Both the position numbers and the translations under genes were made by a program. A stretch of 64,000 nt of DNA from Engraulis encrasicolus. Its lineage: Eukaryota; Chordata; Actinopteri; Clupeiformes; Engraulidae. The notes under the pieces were generated by a model. It was not told the origin of the DNA and did no database searches. It saw only the letters and a program-made list of their open reading frames with translations. The stretch lies in contig NC_085880.1 in assembly GCF_034702125.1 (NCBI RefSeq), positions 43,643,286 to 43,707,285 on the forward strand, given 5' to 3'. Shown piece after piece: positions 63,510 to 64,000 of this stretch (its first letter is position 1; every line of letters begins with the position of its first letter).

Positions 63510-63788
63510 TTGTGTGTGTGTGCGTGTGCGTGTGCGTGTGCGTGTGCGCGTGTGTGTCTGTGTGTGCGAATGCGTGCGTGTGAGCGTGATACCGTGTGTG
63601 TATGTGTGTGTGTGTGAGTGTGTGTGTGTTTGTGTGTGCGAATGCGTGCGTGTGTGCGTGCTACCATGTGTGTGTGTGTGTGTGTTTGTGTGCGTGTGCG
63701 TGTGTGTGTGCGTGCGTGCTAGCGCGTGTGTGCCTGCGTGTGTGTGTGTGTGCGTGCACGTGTGCGAGCCCGTGTGTCTGTGTGTTTG
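63510..63788. repeat. degenerate (GT)n/(GCGT)n microsatellite
   Basis: GT repeat broken by GCGTGTGC and GAATGCGTGCGTG blocks, lying 180 bp after the CUB exon donor. Part of it is duplicated: the GTGTGCGAATGCGTGCGTG block occurs near 63562 and again near 63635. Confidence 0.9.
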
Positions 63789-64000
63789 TATGTTTCCCCT
63801 CTAGAGCCACTAGTGCTGGCAGCTTTCTCCTGACTCTGTGTGTACAGGACGGGCTGTGGGCTGGATATAGGGCTTTATTAGTCTCTCATGGCATAAGCGA
63901 ATGGCCACTTATCACGTTAGTCATCCGACCTGCTACGGTGGGACAGCGCTACATCAGCGCCAAGTCGTGGGGAGCAGGGACGGATCTAGTCATCTTGGGG
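63789..64000. other. right edge, intron sequence after the CUB exon
   Basis: No complete exon recognised. Sequence such as GACGGATCTAGTCATCTTGGGG at the edge resembles an hAT-type element end (compare 3987), but it is cut by the window. Confidence 0.4.

Overview
This window is vertebrate nuclear DNA, almost certainly from a ray-finned (teleost) fish. Evidence: very long (CA/GT)n and (CT/GA)n microsatellites, many short inverted-repeat DNA transposons with intact target duplications, tRNA-derived SINEs, a Ty3/gypsy LTR retrotransposon, and two spliced exons of a large vertebrate gene. There are no bacterial operons, ribosome binding sites or CRISPR arrays. Nearly all other open frames are translations of microsatellites or chance frames in intron DNA.

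The only host gene seen is at the right end, + strand. A Sushi/CCP exon (61396-61590) is followed by the first part of a CUB exon (63124-63331). Both have consensus splice sites and matching phases, and the protein reads as the CSMD (CUB and Sushi multiple domains) family, probably its first Sushi and second CUB. CSMD genes have huge 5' introns, so the 61 kb upstream is probably intron. The intron between the exons holds a second, truncated copy of the CUB exon start (62352-62440) with a usable-looking acceptor and an in-frame stop, an hAT-type MITE, and a 342-bp near-perfect foldback.

Layout: 0-6 kb, SINE, TTAA-type MITE, hAT MITEs and a local duplication split by a LINE tail; 6.1-8.2 kb, a (CA)n/(TG)n pair and a 665-bp-spaced tandem duplication; 9.9-11.4 kb, antisense LINE and SINE pieces; 12-13 kb, two TIR elements; 13-21 kb, microsatellite-rich; 22.4-27.1 kb, a 4.6-kb gypsy element on the minus strand, bounded by GCACC duplications, with two frameshifts before integrase; 27-31 kb, hAT MITEs and SINEs; 31-41 kb, sparse, ending in a hairpin-containing minisatellite; 41-46 kb, microsatellites and MITEs; 47-51 kb, foldback and hAT MITEs; 53-57 kb, foldback, a Helitron-like end, a TTAA element nested in an hAT element, and a GGTTAG-rich tandem array; 59-64 kb, the CSMD exons.

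I see no new multi-gene system. The most useful observations are the duplicated CSMD pseudo-exon, the density of hAT-type MITEs with readable 8-bp duplications, several foldbacks and minisatellites, and an over-represented TAGGCCTA word. Family names are from recognition, not searches.
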